Notes under the pieces: generated by a model
What the model was told of the DNA's origin: nothing
The model's input: the letters and a program-made list of their open reading frames with translations, nothing else
Databases searched by the model: none
Source: Candidatus Bathyarchaeota archaeon
GTDB lineage: Archaea > Thermoproteota > Bathyarchaeia > Bathyarchaeales > Bathyarchaeaceae
NCBI GenBank assembly: GCA_020356305.1
Contig: CP070636.1
Coordinates: 733,867-741,172, forward strand
Length of the DNA: 7,306 bases
Direction: 5' to 3'
Shown: piece by piece, positions 6,342 to 7,306 of the stretch
Layout: the number at the start of each line of letters is the position of its first letter
How positions within the stretch are numbered: position 1 is the stretch's first letter
Translations under genes and position numbers: made by a program

Positions 6342-6362
6342 AAAATTGCAGCACCTTGCTGC
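6342..6362 (-). terminator. Hairpin and short T-run after the membrane ferredoxin gene
   Basis: On the minus strand GCAGCA-AGG-TGCTGC (6362 down to 6348) is a perfect 6-base-pair stem with a 3-base loop, followed by AATTTT (6347-6342). It begins five bases after the stop codon of the upstream gene. This looks like a weak intrinsic terminator and suggests that thiDN is transcribed separately. Confidence 0.45.
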
Positions 6363-6367
6363 TCATT

Positions 6368-7300
6368 CTATGGGAATTTTGGTCTTATGGCCTTTGTTGA
6401 GCAAGCTTCGACGCACTTCAAGCAGTATATGCAGTCAGGGTGATTGAACTTTTCCCACGGTAGGTCGAGAATAGGAACCATCATAGGGCATGCCTCCACA
6501 CACCAGCGGCACCCAACCTTCGTGCACTTCACGGGATCTCGCTTCAAGCCGAGGAAGCTGAAATGGCCCAGCAAACCCATTAACGCTCCGTTGGGGCACA
6601 AGTATCGACACCAACTCCTCGGGATGTACACGGCCAACACTATGGTTCCAATCATGATGGCCAAGCGAACCCAAAGTAACAAGGGCGCGGACACGATTCC
6701 GTTGACTATGCTTCCTGTGGCTTCTGACGCCGTTACCTCCGTTAGAGTCGGGATACTATGACGAGCCTCAAGCACGATTCTCGGCAGGATAGCAAACAAT
6801 GTGTCGGCTGGGCTCAAAGCGTTAAAAGGTGCCGGAGCAAATATGCCCAGGGACTCTCTGTAGCCTCTGCCTGTTCCCGAAGCCAACGATGCGGCTAGGG
6901 TTACGCTGACAAACATAGTGGCTGCTAGGACCCCGTATTTAATCTTGATCATGCTCTCATGGGTTCTAGGAGAAACCTCCATGTGCTTCCTTTTCACGTA
7001 TGCCAACAGATCTTGGACAAAACCGAAGGGACAGGCCCAGCCGCAGAGGCTTCTGCTCACAACAGCCGCGAACAACAAGATGGACGCCAAGGCAAGCCAC
7101 GGGAAAATGAGTTCAAAAAGCATCAGTTGAAGGATTCCAAACGCTTCACCAACCGTTTTCGTGGGAGTTCCCAAAGTCCCAATAATAGGGAGGAGCACTG
7201 GCCAAGGTCCCAAACCGAAAACCACCGCGTTAAACAACAGGAAACAACACAACTGCGTGATTTTTCTTGCCGTTTCAATCCTGAGAACCGTTTTTTTCAC
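6368..7300 (-). CDS. NapH/YccM-type membrane protein with four cysteine motifs and ferredoxin tail
   Basis: The protein has 310 residues from a GTG at 7300. The frame remains open to the edge at 7306, so the true start may lie outside the window. It is a polytopic membrane electron carrier. Hydrophobic segments lie at about 14-40, 56-82, 119-140 and 203-226. Two 'CxxxCP' motifs, CGWACP (86-91) and CRYLCP (231-236), follow the second and fourth segments, as in NapH and YccM relatives. The C-terminal ferredoxin part has Cys259, 264, 267, 271-Pro and Cys290, 293, 296, 300, enough for two [4Fe-4S] clusters. The first motif has four residues rather than two between its first two Cys, and the last Cys is followed by Ser rather than Pro. 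Relatives pass electrons between the quinone pool and soluble or extracytoplasmic redox proteins; the partner here is unknown. The gene could serve the nearby hydroxyacid dehydrogenase, but it is on the opposite strand beyond thiDN, so that is only a guess. Confidence 0.85.
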   Translation of the reverse strand: MKKTVLRIETARKITQLCCFLLFNAVVFGLGPWPVLLPIIGTLGTPTKTVGEAFGILQLMLFELIFPWLALASILLFAAVVSRSLCGWACPFGFVQDLLAYVKRKHMEVSPRTHESMIKIKYGVLAATMFVSVTLAASLASGTGRGYRESLGIFAPAPFNALSPADTLFAILPRIVLEARHSIPTLTEVTASEATGSIVNGIVSAPLLLWVRLAIMIGTIVLAVYIPRSWCRYLCPNGALMGLLGHFSFLGLKRDPVKCTKVGCRWCVEACPMMVPILDLPWEKFNHPDCIYCLKCVEACSTKAIRPKFP

Positions 7301-7306
7301 ATAGAA

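Overview
The window looks archaeal, most likely from the uncultured TACK/Bathyarchaeia type. That placement is inferred from four things: a fused ThiD-ThiN thiamine enzyme (a largely archaeal arrangement); TATA-like boxes about 26-28 bases before likely transcript starts; one thiamine gene start with almost no room for a leader; and a small secreted module of a kind common in archaeal surface proteins. No rRNA, tRNA, CRISPR array, transposase or phage gene is visible.

Left half (1-2200), small genes of unknown function. A 152-residue exported or membrane-anchored protein lies at 259-717 (+). A 130-residue coiled-coil protein lies at 981-1373 (+). Next comes a 483-base convergent gap without a convincing gene, which nevertheless carries a cluster of TATA-like boxes (1731-1762). 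A 111-residue protein of alternating charge follows at 1857-2192 (-). By eye this part is more AT-rich than the rest.

Right half (2300-7306), metabolic genes. A two-gene operon (2353-4861, +) encodes a GlcD/D-lactate-dehydrogenase-type flavoprotein and a GlcF/HdrD-type iron-sulfur protein, one base apart. The second protein carries two ferredoxin-type cluster motifs and two complete CCG domains. Together they probably form a soluble 2-hydroxyacid dehydrogenase complex that takes electrons from a hydroxyacid via FAD into an Fe-S chain. Neither substrate nor acceptor can be read from sequence. Converging on this operon is thiDN (4858-6267, -), which performs HMP to HMP-P to HMP-PP and then coupling to thiamine monophosphate. 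The two stop codons share one TTAA. Upstream of thiDN on the same strand is a NapH/YccM-type membrane ferredoxin (6368-7300, -), whose reading frame stays open to the window edge. A 100-base spacer holding a hairpin and a TATA-like box separates it from thiDN, so the two are probably transcribed separately.

I found no clear new multi-gene system. The points most worth checking are the orphan promoter cluster in the convergent gap, the electron acceptor of the flavoprotein/Fe-S pair, unusual residues in otherwise conserved motifs, and the three uncharacterised small proteins.
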